Positions 26,809-37,700 of a stretch of 48,278 bases of DNA are shown here, piece by piece (position 1 is the stretch's first letter; each line of letters opens with the position of its first letter). The notes beneath the pieces are model-generated. The model had not been told where the DNA came from. It ran no database searches and saw only the letters and a list, made by a program, of their open reading frames with translations. Source of the stretch: Candidatus Zhuqueibacterota bacterium. Lineage in GTDB: Bacteria > Zhuqueibacterota > Zhuqueibacteria > Thermofontimicrobiales > Thiofontviventaceae. The position numbers and the translations under genes were made by a program. The stretch spans positions 1 to 48,278 of the forward strand of contig JAFGOE010000105.1 of the NCBI GenBank assembly GCA_016926625.1, read 5' to 3'.

Positions 26809-29800
26809 ATGATTTTGAAAGTCACTAAAAACATACTGGCCTTTCTCTTACTTATCCTTTCCACCGAACCTGTATTTTCCAAAAATACAGATTTCCGCTT
26901 CACCCACCTTACGCCCGACGACGGTTTGTCCCAATCCAATGTGACCTGTATTTTACAGGACAGCAGGGGATTTATGTGGTTCGGTACCTTTAATGGACTG
27001 AACCGATATGACGGCTATACGTTTGAGTTATTTCATTATCACGCGGACGACCCTCATAGTCTGAGTCACAATTATGTGTCAGCGCTTTATGAAGATCACA
27101 ACGGTTATCTGTGGATAGGTACTAGCGATGGATTGAATCGCTATGACCGACGTATGAACCGCTTTCAATCTTACACCCGGGAAGAAAGCGACTCCAACAG
27201 TATCCGTGATAATCAGATCGAGACGATCTTTGAGGATAGCAAAGGTCGGCTGTGGATCGGTACCCGAAATGGTGGACTCGCGTTATTTCGTGCGGAAAGT
27301 GAATCGTTTATCCATTATTTTCACGATGCAAATGATAACAGAAGTTTGAGCAGCAATTTTATTCGGGTAATTTTTGAAGACAGTAACGGGAATTTATGGA
27401 TAGCACATGAGAATGGCGCTCTGGATATCTTTAACGAGCAACAGAAGGAATTCAAACATCTGGCGATCAATGGTAAAAAACTGACTGATGCACGAATTAG
27501 CTCAATAGTTGAATCTCCGGATAAACATGTGTGGATCGGTACACAGGGGGCCGGACTTTACCGAATTGTCTATGAGCAGGGTAGTGCACGTCAAATTGCT
27601 CATTACGTCTACATTAACTCGAATAAAAATGGTATCAACAGCAACACAGTTCTCTGTTTGATGATCGACAGGCAGGGTAACCTGTGGATCGGCACCGAGG
27701 ATAATGGAATCAATATACTGGATTTGGAGACTAACGCCTTTCAGTATTGTCAACACGATCCGTTTGATCAATCCAGTCTGAACCACGACTCCATCTGGTC
27801 TCTATATGAGGACAGGGCAGGCAATATCTGGATTGGAACGTACGCATACGGAATCAATCTGCTGACAGGAAAGGAATCCAATTTTCATCATTATACTCAT
27901 CATGCGGGTTTGGATAACTGCCTAAGCCATGATATGGTGAACTCGTTTGCTGAATCTGACGATAACAACCTGTATATTGCTACCGACGGCGGAGGACTGG
28001 ATTGTTACAACAGAAGCGATAACCGATTTGTTCACTACAACCGCCGAAATAGCAATATAGACACCGATATCATCGTCAGCCTGCTTGAGGACAGTCGTGG
28101 ACGCCTCTGGGTGGGAACCTGGTCCGACGGCTTGTATCAATTTGATAAACAGTTGAAAAAGTTTGTTCAACATTTTAGAGAAAAAGATGGGTTGGCGAGC
28201 AATAGAGTTTTAAATATTTCTGAAAGCATCGATGGCGGATTATGGCTTTCAACATTCTGGGGCGGATTAACATATTTTCACAGCGATAAAGGGATAACGA
28301 AAATATACGACAAAGATAATAGTGGTATAAGCGATAATGATGTCCGTGTAACGCTGCAGGACTTTGATGGGAACGTCTGGGTAGGAACCGATGTTGGGTT
28401 GGACTTTTTAAACCTGGAGACTGAAGCATTCATCCATTATAAACATGAAGAGCTAAGGGAAAACAGCCTTAGCAAAGGATTTGTCCACTCGATTATCCAG
28501 AGCAGGGATTCTACAATCTGGATTGGCACCACAGGTGGCTTGAACCGATTGGATCGTAAAACGCAAAAATTTGTTCATTACACGACAGTCGATGGGTTGC
28601 CTGATAATGAGATTAAATGCATTATTGAAGAAAATGACAGTATCCTGTGGTTATCCACGAACAAGGGAATATCGCGATTTGATGTTCCATCCAACGAATT
28701 TAAGAATTACGACGTGACCGATGGATTGCAGGGAAATGATTTCAACGCCAGGAGTGGGCTGATCACCAGGAGTGGTGAGATCCTGTTTGGTGGAAATAAC
28801 GGATTCAATATTTTTCGGCCGAATGAAATAAAGGATAACACCTATGTACCACCTGTTGTTATTACAGATTTCAAGTTATTTAATAAACCCGTACCTATCG
28901 GTGTTGAGCACTCGCCTCTGCAACAGCATATCAGCGAAACTCAGGAACTGCGACTCTCCTATCGTCACGCCGTATTTTCGTTTGAATTTGCCGCATTGAA
29001 CTATATATCGCCTGAAAAAAATCAGTACGCCTACGTGATGGAAGGTTTTAAACGTAACTGGAATTATGTGAAGTCGACAAGGACTGCTACCTATACTAAT
29101 CTGGACCCGGGTGACTATCTGTTCAAGGTAAAGGCATCTAACAATGATGGAATCTGGAACGAAGAGGGCGTATCTTTAAAAATCACCATCGATCCCCCTT
29201 TCTGGAAGACGTGGTGGGCATATCTGATAGAGGCGTTGTTGGGATTGGGTATTTTTTATTTTGTAGCAAGCTATTTCATCAGCCGGCAGCGGTTTAGCAA
29301 TGCATTAGCTAAGGAAAAACTGGAACTGGAGAAGATGTACGAACTGGATCAGATGAAAACTCGGTTCTTTACAAATGTCGCACACGAATTTCACTCGCCG
29401 CTCACATTGATCATTAGTCCGTTAGAAAAATTAATTAGCTCTGAAAAAATCGACGACAAAATAAAATCCAGCCTGAAGCTGATCCGTGGCAATGCGAAGC
29501 GATTACAGCGGATGATCGATCAGCTGAAAGATATTCAGAAACTAGATACCGGAGATCTGCAGCTCAGTCTTACAAGAGGAAATATCGTCCGTTTTATCGA
29601 GACCATAGTAAATTCGTTCCAGGACCATGCGAAAGATCATCATATCCATTTTCAGTTCCAAACGGAAATCGACGCCGCCATTGTATGGTTTGATGAGGAT
29701 AAACTGGATAAGATCATCTACAATCTGCTTTCGAATGCCTTTAAGTTTACACCGGACGGGGGTGACATCACAGTTTGTGCTTCCATTTTATCTTCAGCGA

Positions 29801-30963
29801 TGATGAAAGGATCCGGAACAAGCAAACGTATGGCAAACGAGTATATGGAGATCATCGTCCATGACAACGGCATCGGGATACCGGAGGACAAAATTGAACA
29901 CATATTCCAGCGATACTACCATATTGAAGATTACGGTGGGCGACACTACGAAGGAAGCGGCATTGGATTGGCGTTGGTGTATGAATTGATAAAACTTTAC
30001 GGGGGAGAGATTTCAGTAAGCAGTCAAGAGGGACAGGGCGCGACATTCAACGTTCGTATCCCGATTGACGAAGGGTATTTGGAAGAAAACCAGTTAGTCG
30101 GCGAATTTAACATCCTTCCCTCTGCTGTGTTTTCAAACCTGGATGCTCGCGATAGCGATGTGTTAGAATTGGATGATTCGGCGATAGAAAAATCCAAAAT
30201 ATCATTGAAAGATATCCCCATCATTCTGATCGTTGAAGATGATGAAGAAATACGCAATTATATCAAAAACACACTTGAATCCCGATACCGTGTCGTCTTC
30301 GCTGAAAATGGAGCGATCGGACACAAAAAAGCAAATAAAATCATACCTGATCTGATCATCTGCGATATTAAAATGCCGGTTCTTAGCGGCACTGAACTAT
30401 GCAAAATGCTGAGAGACGATGAAAAGACGGCTCATATCCCCGTCATCTTACTGACTGCTTATTCCACGAATGATTTTAAAATTGAAGGATTGAACAAAGG
30501 CGCCGATGCCTATTTAACAAAGCCGTTTAGTGTGGATGTTTTGGAAGCGCAGATAGCCAATTTGCTGGAATCCAGAAGAAAATTAAGAATCAATTTTAGT
30601 CGTAAAATTCAGCTCGAACCTCAAAAAGTCGATATTGAGGATACGGATGCAAAGTTTCTGCAGCTGGTCATGGATACAATTGAGAAGCATATGTCCGATA
30701 ATGAGTTGAATGCGGACTTTTTAAGTAAAAAAGTAGGTATGAGCCGAATGCAGTTGTATCGTAAATTGCGTGCTCTTACCAATCAAACTGTTCATGAGTT
30801 CATTCGGAGTATTCGCCTGAAGAGAGCGGTACAACTGCTGGAACAAAGGCGCATGACCATCACCGAAGTGGCGTATGAAGTTGGTTTTAATGATCTGACA
30901 TACTTCGCGCGGTGCTTCCGAAAACAGTATCATAAATCCCCGTCGGAATATATTTCAAGCTAA
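26809..30963 (+). CDS. Hybrid two-component system regulator (HTCS)
   Basis: 1384 aa, one polypeptide from sensor to DNA-binding domain. Signal or anchor 1-24. Fourteen Reg_prop-type propeller motifs (LWIGTSDGLNRYD and variants; ~45-680) make up two beta-propellers. A Y_Y_Y domain (~700-790) precedes one membrane span (~800-825, TWWAYLIEALLGLGIFYFV). The cytoplasmic part has HisKA with phospho-acceptor H859, HATPase_c (NLLSNAFKF, HDNGIGIPEDK, GSGIGLAL), a receiver with D1186 (IICDIKMP), and a C-terminal AraC-type HTH (~1275-1384). The H-box is HEFHSPLTL where HEFRTPLTL is usual. Such regulators sense oligosaccharides in the periplasm and activate sugar loci. It lies between the fucose genes and the beta-glucan genes, so its target is not fixed by position. 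Confidence 0.95.
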   Translation: MILKVTKNILAFLLLILSTEPVFSKNTDFRFTHLTPDDGLSQSNVTCILQDSRGFMWFGTFNGLNRYDGYTFELFHYHADDPHSLSHNYVSALYEDHNGYLWIGTSDGLNRYDRRMNRFQSYTREESDSNSIRDNQIETIFEDSKGRLWIGTRNGGLALFRAESESFIHYFHDANDNRSLSSNFIRVIFEDSNGNLWIAHENGALDIFNEQQKEFKHLAINGKKLTDARISSIVESPDKHVWIGTQGAGLYRIVYEQGSARQIAHYVYINSNKNGINSNTVLCLMIDRQGNLWIGTEDNGINILDLETNAFQYCQHDPFDQSSLNHDSIWSLYEDRAGNIWIGTYAYGINLLTGKESNFHHYTHHAGLDNCLSHDMVNSFAESDDNNLYIATDGGGLDCYNRSDNRFVHYNRRNSNIDTDIIVSLLEDSRGRLWVGTWSDGLYQFDKQLKKFVQHFREKDGLASNRVLNISESIDGGLWLSTFWGGLTYFHSDKGITKIYDKDNSGISDNDVRVTLQDFDGNVWVGTDVGLDFLNLETEAFIHYKHEELRENSLSKGFVHSIIQSRDSTIWIGTTGGLNRLDRKTQKFVHYTTVDGLPDNEIKCIIEENDSILWLSTNKGISRFDVPSNEFKNYDVTDGLQGNDFNARSGLITRSGEILFGGNNGFNIFRPNEIKDNTYVPPVVITDFKLFNKPVPIGVEHSPLQQHISETQELRLSYRHAVFSFEFAALNYISPEKNQYAYVMEGFKRNWNYVKSTRTATYTNLDPGDYLFKVKASNNDGIWNEEGVSLKITIDPPFWKTWWAYLIEALLGLGIFYFVASYFISRQRFSNALAKEKLELEKMYELDQMKTRFFTNVAHEFHSPLTLIISPLEKLISSEKIDDKIKSSLKLIRGNAKRLQRMIDQLKDIQKLDTGDLQLSLTRGNIVRFIETIVNSFQDHAKDHHIHFQFQTEIDAAIVWFDEDKLDKIIYNLLSNAFKFTPDGGDITVCASILSSAMMKGSGTSKRMANEYMEIIVHDNGIGIPEDKIEHIFQRYYHIEDYGGRHYEGSGIGLALVYELIKLYGGEISVSSQEGQGATFNVRIPIDEGYLEENQLVGEFNILPSAVFSNLDARDSDVLELDDSAIEKSKISLKDIPIILIVEDDEEIRNYIKNTLESRYRVVFAENGAIGHKKANKIIPDLIICDIKMPVLSGTELCKMLRDDEKTAHIPVILLTAYSTNDFKIEGLNKGADAYLTKPFSVDVLEAQIANLLESRRKLRINFSRKIQLEPQKVDIEDTDAKFLQLVMDTIEKHMSDNELNADFLSKKVGMSRMQLYRKLRALTNQTVHEFIRSIRLKRAVQLLEQRRMTITEVAYEVGFNDLTYFARCFRKQYHKSPSEYISS

Positions 30964-31194
30964 AGTTGAGATCATTCAAAAAATTAAAACTTGCCGTATA
31001 ATCTGGATTCTTTTGCCATATATACCCATACCGTAGGTAAATCTTCATCTTCTACACTTAATGAATCTTTCCCGCTCCATCTCTGATCGAATCAATCTAC
31101 CCATTCTTGTTACAATTGTACGATACTTTGTTACTATTTGCCGAGACAGTGGCAATAAAAATGATTAACTTAAAATATACCATATAACTTTGAC

Positions 31195-31198
31195 AGGA
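31195..31198 (+). promoter_or_regulatory. Ribosome binding site deciding the phosphorylase start
   Basis: AGGA ends 6 nt before ATG 31205 and 3 nt before ATG 31202, favouring 31205. The rest of the 241-bp spacer 30964-31204 holds no repeat element, terminator or gene that I can recognise. Confidence 0.4.
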
Positions 31199-31204
31199 AT
31201 TATG

Positions 31205-34200
31205 ATGAAACGAGCCCAATCCATCCACATCGGACCATGTGCCGTGCCAATCATGCCCCAATCAGTTCAGGGTGAAATTGTCACCCATGCCAATGAAAAA
31301 TACTATAAGATTTCCCACTATGATTTAATGCCTGCCTTTTTTATGAGTATTACCAGCAATTCTGACCTGTGGATGTTCATATCCAGCAATGGGGCATTGA
31401 CCGCGGGACGATGCAGTCCCGACACCGCATTGTTTCCTTATTATACCGATGACCGAATCCATGATTCACAGGAAAATACCGGCAGCAAAACGATTCTATT
31501 GGTGAGCATAGACGATAAAACATTTCTATGGGAGCCTTTTTCCCGGAATTATTGGGGCGTCTACCGGATCGAGAGAAATATCTTCAAGAATATTATTGGT
31601 AACCAGCTTATCTTTGAAGAAATAAATCATGACCTGGGCATCAATTTTCAATACGCATGGCTCAATTGCGATCGGTTTGGGTTGATTAAAAAAACACGGA
31701 TCAAAAATAACAATCCTGGATCCGTACACATAAATTTTGTCGATGGTATTCAGAACATTTTACCCGCAGGTGTGGACAGAAGACTTCAGTTGGAGTTTAG
31801 TACGCTTGTGGATGGATACAAAAAAAACGAACTGCAAACCGAATCAAGCGTCGCCTTATATACGCTGAGCTCTATCATCACCGATCGTGCAGAGCCGAAT
31901 GAATCGCTGAAAGCAACGACCGTGTGGTCAGTGGGGTTGGACAATCCTGTTATTTTACTATCGGACGCGCAATTAGATTTATTCCGAAGCGGCCATGTCC
32001 CGGAACAGGAGATCGAAATCCATGGTAAACGCGGAGCTTACTTTTTATCGTCAGAATTGGAAATGCCAGCCAGCACAGAAAACGAGTGGTTTATTGTCGC
32101 CGATGTGGACAAGGATCAATCGGATGTTGTGGCTTTATCCCATTGGCTGACCGAAGATACGGATGTAAAACAGCTTCTTGAAGAAGCAATATCGAAAAGC
32201 AGTGACATGCTGAAGCAAAAGATCGCATCCGCTGATGGCTATCAAACCACCGGGGATTCGCTGACTAATTTTCGACATTGTTCGAATACATTATTCAACA
32301 TTATGCGTGGTGGAATCTTTGATGATGGCTATTCCATAAAAGTGACTGATTTGCAGTCATTTATTTCCAACGCAAACAAATCGCTTATTAAGAAGCATGA
32401 TAAAATTCTGCGTAATCTACCCGATCCGATACATTTACAGAATTTAAGGGAACGAATTTTACCGGCGGATCCTGATCTGGAAAGACTCTGCTTTGAATAT
32501 TTACCACTCACGTTTAGTCGCCGTCATGGAGATCCCAGTCGCCCCTGGAATCATTTCTCTATTGACGTTTTGGATGACGATGGCAATAAAAAGCTGAATT
32601 ATGAGGGTAACTGGCGCGACATCTTTCAGAATTGGGAAGCACTTGCGTTTTCGTTTCCGGAATATATTGAGAACATGATTACAAAGTTTGTCAATGCATG
32701 CACTGCAGACGGATACAATCCCTATCGCGTCACGCGTGATGGTTTCGACTGGGAGGTGCCGAGTCCATCGGAAGCATGGGCCAACATCGGCTATTGGGGC
32801 GATCATCAAATCATTTATCTGTTAAAGCTTCTTGAGCTATCGGTCGACTATCATCCGGGCAAGCTCGTGAATTTATTGACTAAGGAAATATTTACTTACG
32901 CCAATGTTCCTTACAGGATTAAATCATATCACGATATTCTGCTCAATCCACACGAGACAATCGACTTTGATTACGAGCTGCACAAAGAAATAGAGAATCG
33001 AGTACGCGAAGTGGGATCCGATGGCAAGTTTATCTGGGATAAGACGCGTCGGGTACATCATGTCAACCTGATAGAAAAGATACTCACACTGATATTGGTC
33101 AAATTCTCTAATTTTATTCCTGAAGCCGGGATTTGGATGAACACACAGCGTCCTGAATGGAACGATGCCAATAACGCTCTGGTCGGCTATGGTGCATCTA
33201 TGGTGACATTGTACTATTTGAGACGATTCTGTGTCTTTTGCATCGATCTGCTCAACAATGCGGCTGCGGAAAAAATAGATATCTCTGAAGAAGTCTATGA
33301 CCTGTTTACAACTATCCGCGTTGTGCTGGAACAATATCAAGAACTGCTGAATGGGTCCATTTCCAATCGCGATCGAAAAGAAATTTTAGATCATCTGGGC
33401 CAGGCAGGCAGCGATTATCGGATGAAGATCTACGAAAACAAATTATCAGGAAATAGAAGAACGCTGACGCCATTTGATTTGGTCTTGTTTTTGGAGACCG
33501 GAATTAAATATCTCGATCATTCCATTCGATCTAACAAACGTGATGATGATTTGTATCATTCCTATAATTTAATCAAGATAGAAAACCAGGATGAAATTTC
33601 AATTCGCCACATGTACGAGATGTTAGAGGGTCAGGTAGCAGTTCTCAGTTCCGGGTACTTATCCTGCGACGATGCATTAAAGCTGATTGCCTCTCTCAGG
33701 AAGAGTGCGCTTTATCGCGAGGATCAATCCAGCTATCTGCTGTACCCCGACCGCCGATTAAGCCGATTCATGGAAAAAAATGTCATTCCACAAGAGTTAC
33801 TGGAAAAATCTAATTTTTTAAAGTCATGTTTAAAAAGCGGCGTTAGAGATATTGTCGTTCAGGATGACAGGGGGCATGTCCGTTTTAACAGTGATATGAG
33901 GAACGCAAAAGTGCTCAAGCAGGCTCTGCAAGAATTGAAACTGGATCACCCTGAGATGACTGACGATGAGATGCGCCTTGTTTTATATATCTACGAAAAG
34001 ATATTTGATCATCAATCTTTCACGGGCCGGTCTGGCACATTTTACAAATATGAAGGGCTTGGCAGTATCTACTGGCATATGGTCTCCAAACTATTACTTG
34101 CTGTGCTGGAAACAATGTACGGCGCGATGGATGCGCAAGTCAGCCCATCACTCCTACGAGAATTAAAGGGTTATTATGATGAAATTCGCGCAGGGCTGGG

Positions 34201-34654
34201 CAGTCATAAAAACCCCGGGTTATATGGAGCATTCCCGACGGATCCTTATTCACATACTCCCAGGAATCAGGGAGCGCAACAGCCTGGCATGACCGGGCAG
34301 GTGAAAGAAGATTTTATCTCGCGGTTCGGTGAATTAGGAGTGACTGTACGTCAGGGTAAGATACGGTTTAATGCTGTGTTATTGAACAGCGAAGAATTTC
34401 TGAACAGCAGTGAGCGGTTTGATTATTACGATGTAAAAAATTGTAAACAGTCCATTGAGCTTAACAAGGGAACGCTGGCATTTACGATCTGTCAGGTACC
34501 CGTTATCTATATAAAATCGAAAGAACAAAAGGTCGTTATTTACACCAGAGATGGATCGATCCAGGAAATAGAGGGGCTTGAAATGAATTTAGACCAGAGC
34601 AGATCAATTTTCCGCCGTGAGGATAAGATTTGGAAAATTGAAGTCATGGTTTAA
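31205..34654 (+). CDS. Large cytoplasmic clan GH-Q phosphorylase candidate (GH161/GH149-like beta-1,3-glucan phosphorylase)
   Basis: 1149 aa from ATG 31205 (AGGA 6 nt upstream; in-frame TTG 31190 and ATG 31202 are worse spaced). No signal peptide or membrane segment. The N-terminal ~280 residues look like the beta-sandwich of inverting sugar phosphorylases (FLWEPFSRNYWGVYRIERN). An alpha/alpha-barrel-like part has RPWNHFSIDVLDDDG, YEGNWRDIFQNWEAL (~470) and RPEWNDANNALVGYG with D654, in the place of the catalytic WND of GH94. The length, far above the ~800 aa of GH94, fits GH149 or GH161, whose known members phosphorolyse beta-1,3-glucans. The neighbours (GH16, GH17, GH30) agree. Family choice between these is from memory of patterns, not alignment. 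The expected reaction is laminari-oligosaccharide plus phosphate to glucose 1-phosphate. Confidence 0.65.
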   Translation: MKRAQSIHIGPCAVPIMPQSVQGEIVTHANEKYYKISHYDLMPAFFMSITSNSDLWMFISSNGALTAGRCSPDTALFPYYTDDRIHDSQENTGSKTILLVSIDDKTFLWEPFSRNYWGVYRIERNIFKNIIGNQLIFEEINHDLGINFQYAWLNCDRFGLIKKTRIKNNNPGSVHINFVDGIQNILPAGVDRRLQLEFSTLVDGYKKNELQTESSVALYTLSSIITDRAEPNESLKATTVWSVGLDNPVILLSDAQLDLFRSGHVPEQEIEIHGKRGAYFLSSELEMPASTENEWFIVADVDKDQSDVVALSHWLTEDTDVKQLLEEAISKSSDMLKQKIASADGYQTTGDSLTNFRHCSNTLFNIMRGGIFDDGYSIKVTDLQSFISNANKSLIKKHDKILRNLPDPIHLQNLRERILPADPDLERLCFEYLPLTFSRRHGDPSRPWNHFSIDVLDDDGNKKLNYEGNWRDIFQNWEALAFSFPEYIENMITKFVNACTADGYNPYRVTRDGFDWEVPSPSEAWANIGYWGDHQIIYLLKLLELSVDYHPGKLVNLLTKEIFTYANVPYRIKSYHDILLNPHETIDFDYELHKEIENRVREVGSDGKFIWDKTRRVHHVNLIEKILTLILVKFSNFIPEAGIWMNTQRPEWNDANNALVGYGASMVTLYYLRRFCVFCIDLLNNAAAEKIDISEEVYDLFTTIRVVLEQYQELLNGSISNRDRKEILDHLGQAGSDYRMKIYENKLSGNRRTLTPFDLVLFLETGIKYLDHSIRSNKRDDDLYHSYNLIKIENQDEISIRHMYEMLEGQVAVLSSGYLSCDDALKLIASLRKSALYREDQSSYLLYPDRRLSRFMEKNVIPQELLEKSNFLKSCLKSGVRDIVVQDDRGHVRFNSDMRNAKVLKQALQELKLDHPEMTDDEMRLVLYIYEKIFDHQSFTGRSGTFYKYEGLGSIYWHMVSKLLLAVLETMYGAMDAQVSPSLLRELKGYYDEIRAGLGSHKNPGLYGAFPTDPYSHTPRNQGAQQPGMTGQVKEDFISRFGELGVTVRQGKIRFNAVLLNSEEFLNSSERFDYYDVKNCKQSIELNKGTLAFTICQVPVIYIKSKEQKVVIYTRDGSIQEIEGLEMNLDQSRSIFRREDKIWKIEVMV

Positions 34655-34742
34655 GTTGGAAATTCGTGCGACTGATTGTCTCGGGTGTATCGTTTTTTAA
34701 TATGTAAATCTAACTTATTAAACACTTACTTACTTCAAAGTA

Positions 34743-34748
34743 GGGAGG
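34743..34748 (+). promoter_or_regulatory. Ribosome binding site deciding the start of the glycosidase-barrel gene
   Basis: GGGAGG sits 5 nt before ATG 34754. An open frame continues upstream to 34676, but without an SD and without signal-peptide character. Confidence 0.65.
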
Positions 34749-34753
34749 CTTTT

Positions 34754-37700
34754 ATGGTTTCTCTGAGAAGCAAACCAACACAACGGTTTTTTAGCTTATG
34801 CGTTGTTCTGGTGGTAGCGACTGTTTTACTGTTATCACCTATCGAGAGTAATGCACAGGCTGCCAGCATAAACATCGTTTCCGACGATGCCGGTTCACGG
34901 CTGCAGGTTGATGGAAAAGATTTTATGATCAATGGAATGAACTGGGATTATTTCCCGATTGGGACAAACTTCAGCTACAGTTTATGGACTCAGCCGGACG
35001 ATGTAATCAAGGCTGCGCTTGATGCGGAGATGTCATTGTTAAAAAATATGGGCGTGAATGTAATTCGGCAATATACCGGAATTCAACCCAAATGGGTGCA
35101 GTACATCTATGAGAACTATGGGATTTATACGATGCTGAATCATTCATTTGGTCGCTACGGTGTCACCCTGGACGGGGCCTATATCGCAAATACTGAATAT
35201 TCAGATCCTCGTGTACGTGAATATCTGCTTGCTGAAGTCAAAACGCTGGTGGATGAATTTAAGGATGTGCCTGGTCTGCTGATGTATTTGCTGGGGAATG
35301 AAAATAACTATGGGCTATTTTGGGAAGGTGCCGAAACCGAGGACATTCCCATAGAGGATAGAAAATCAACGATTCGTGCCCGTTACATGTACCAGCTTTT
35401 TAACGAAGCGGCCAGGGTAATGAAAGATCTGGATACGTCTCACCCTGTCGCCATGTGTAACGGCGATGTGCTGTTTATCGAACTAATTGCCGAGGAATGC
35501 AAGGATGTCGATATTTACGGGACGAATATGTACCGAGGTATTTCCTTTGGTGATGTTTTTCAAACAGTTAAGAAATGGCTCAACAAGCCTGTCATGTTCA
35601 CTGAATTTGGAGCCGATGCGTTTAATGCCATTGATAATGGTGAAGATCAACTGTCACAGGCCCGTTATATGTTAGGCAACTGGAAGGAAATTTACGAACA
35701 GGCAAGCGGTCTGGGTAAGGTAGGGAATTCGATTGGCGGTTTCACCTTTCAGTTCAGTGATGGATGGTGGAAATATGGTCAGACAGAAAATCTTGATGTA
35801 CATGATAACAATGCGTCCTGGTCTAACGGAGGTTATCTATACGACTACCAGGAAGGTGCAAACAACATGAACGAGGAATGGTTCGGAATATGCGCTAAGG
35901 GTCCGACCAATGCTCGCGGAACGTATCAGCTTTATCCCAGGGCAGCGTTTTACGCGTTAAGAGAAGCGCATCGATTCAATCCCTATGCTGAGGGTGTTAC
36001 GGCTGAAGCGGTTACGCAGCACTTTTCCGCTATTCAGTTAATGGATGCGGTCTTGAAAGCGCGGGGCGACCGGGCGGCATTGCTCGGAGAACAATCCAAC
36101 GCGGTAAGGATGAGCGGATTACGTGCGGAGTTCACCACCTTCAGCACAGGGGGTGACATGATCACCACGCCGAGTGATCCGATCCCGGGCGAGCAGGCTT
36201 ACCCGAACGCTCTGGGCTTCGACCATATGCAATCGTTTTTTGCCGAATTCGAAGCCAGGCCTACGAACAGTGTCCGGGGTACCGTATCGTTGAACGTTTT
36301 GGGGCATATCGCTGAAAATCCGATCGATGAGATTTTTTATGAGAATCGTGGTCGTTCAACTACCGTGCAAACCGACCAGGGGAATGTACAGTTGAATTCC
36401 CTTGACCGGGTGAAGGTCTACAGGGCTAGTGTTGATTGGAACAGCAATTATTTCGATCTCCACGGATTTTATCGCACGGGTCATTATCATTGGGGATATG
36501 AGGGCGATTTCTTTGGTCTGTATCCGGAAGCGAATTATGGTCCGAACATCGACATCTATAATGGTGATGCACCGCTTGGATTTGAGGTTTATGGGAAAAG
36601 ATCGCTGGATGGTCTTAAAGTCGCATTTGGTCCGGAGCTGTGGTGGGGCGCGAATCCGGCCATATTGATCAAATACAGCCGTCATATTAATCGCTTTCAG
36701 GTAACCGGTATCTATCATGAAGATATCGATGAGCAGGCGCCCGCGGTAAGCTCGTTTGCCATTCCGGCACCTCCCACGAAGAGAGTAACAATGCATGTTG
36801 AAACCGCATTTGGACCTGTGGGCATGGAAGCAGGTGCTATCTGGGGTGGTGAAACGCGGATTGGTGAGACTTTTCAGATTGTAGATGGGGAGACGGGCAA
36901 TTATCAGGTTTATCAGGATAAGATCCAGTCCGATGATACTTGGGGTGGTAAAGTGAAACTGACCTACGCCAAAGGAAGATGGAACTGGTATGCTCAGGGA
37001 GCCGCTATGGGATTGGTTGCCGGTGGTGGTGCGGATTATACGCAGACGTACACGGGCTGGAGACTCAAGGACAGCGGTAGTGGTAACCAATACAATGCCC
37101 TGACCGGTTTCACTTACACCATGGGTAATTTGCAGATCGCTCCTAATTTCTTGTGGCAAAAACCGATCGAAGGTCCCATACCCGGCGATGTTGAAGCTCC
37201 TGGCAGACCGCGGAACATCCTTTCCGATCCGTTCGCCGTGCGGGCCAACAGGGAGACGACGGCGGGAGAACTCTTGATTACCTACGACCCAACTCCTGGC
37301 ACATGGATGTACACATGGGATAGCGATATGGCCGAAGATGCACCACTGGCGATCAGCGCTGGTTATGTCTTTCGCCATCACCCCACAACCCAGGATGCGG
37401 GTATCGGTATTCTGAAAGACGGTCGCACGATTTTTGCATTTCCCGGTGCACCGCCTGCCAGGGATCTGTGGGAAGCCCATGCCCGTATCGTTTCCAAATT
37501 CCGTCCCAATGTTGGCGTGATCGCCAATCTTTTTGTCGGCGATGCTGAACCGAACGGCAGCGACGAACGCATGATCCAACGTTACGGCGGAGATATCAGG
37601 TTGATTTTCAACAACTTCAAACTGACCTCGATGATTAAAGTGGACGATTGGGGTCCATACGATTATCATCGGGATTTAAATTTAACCTATCCGCTGCAGA

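Noticed and set aside
26534-26812. Short + strand open frame between the fucose permease and the regulator
   Set aside because: It is made largely of hairpin-element sequence and overlaps the ends of both real genes; its translation shows only repeat-derived residues.
36356-37669. 437-codon open frame on the minus strand
   Set aside because: It lies wholly antisense to the beta-barrel half of the 34754-37933 gene, has no signal or family motif, and its composition is what the complement of that coding sequence gives.
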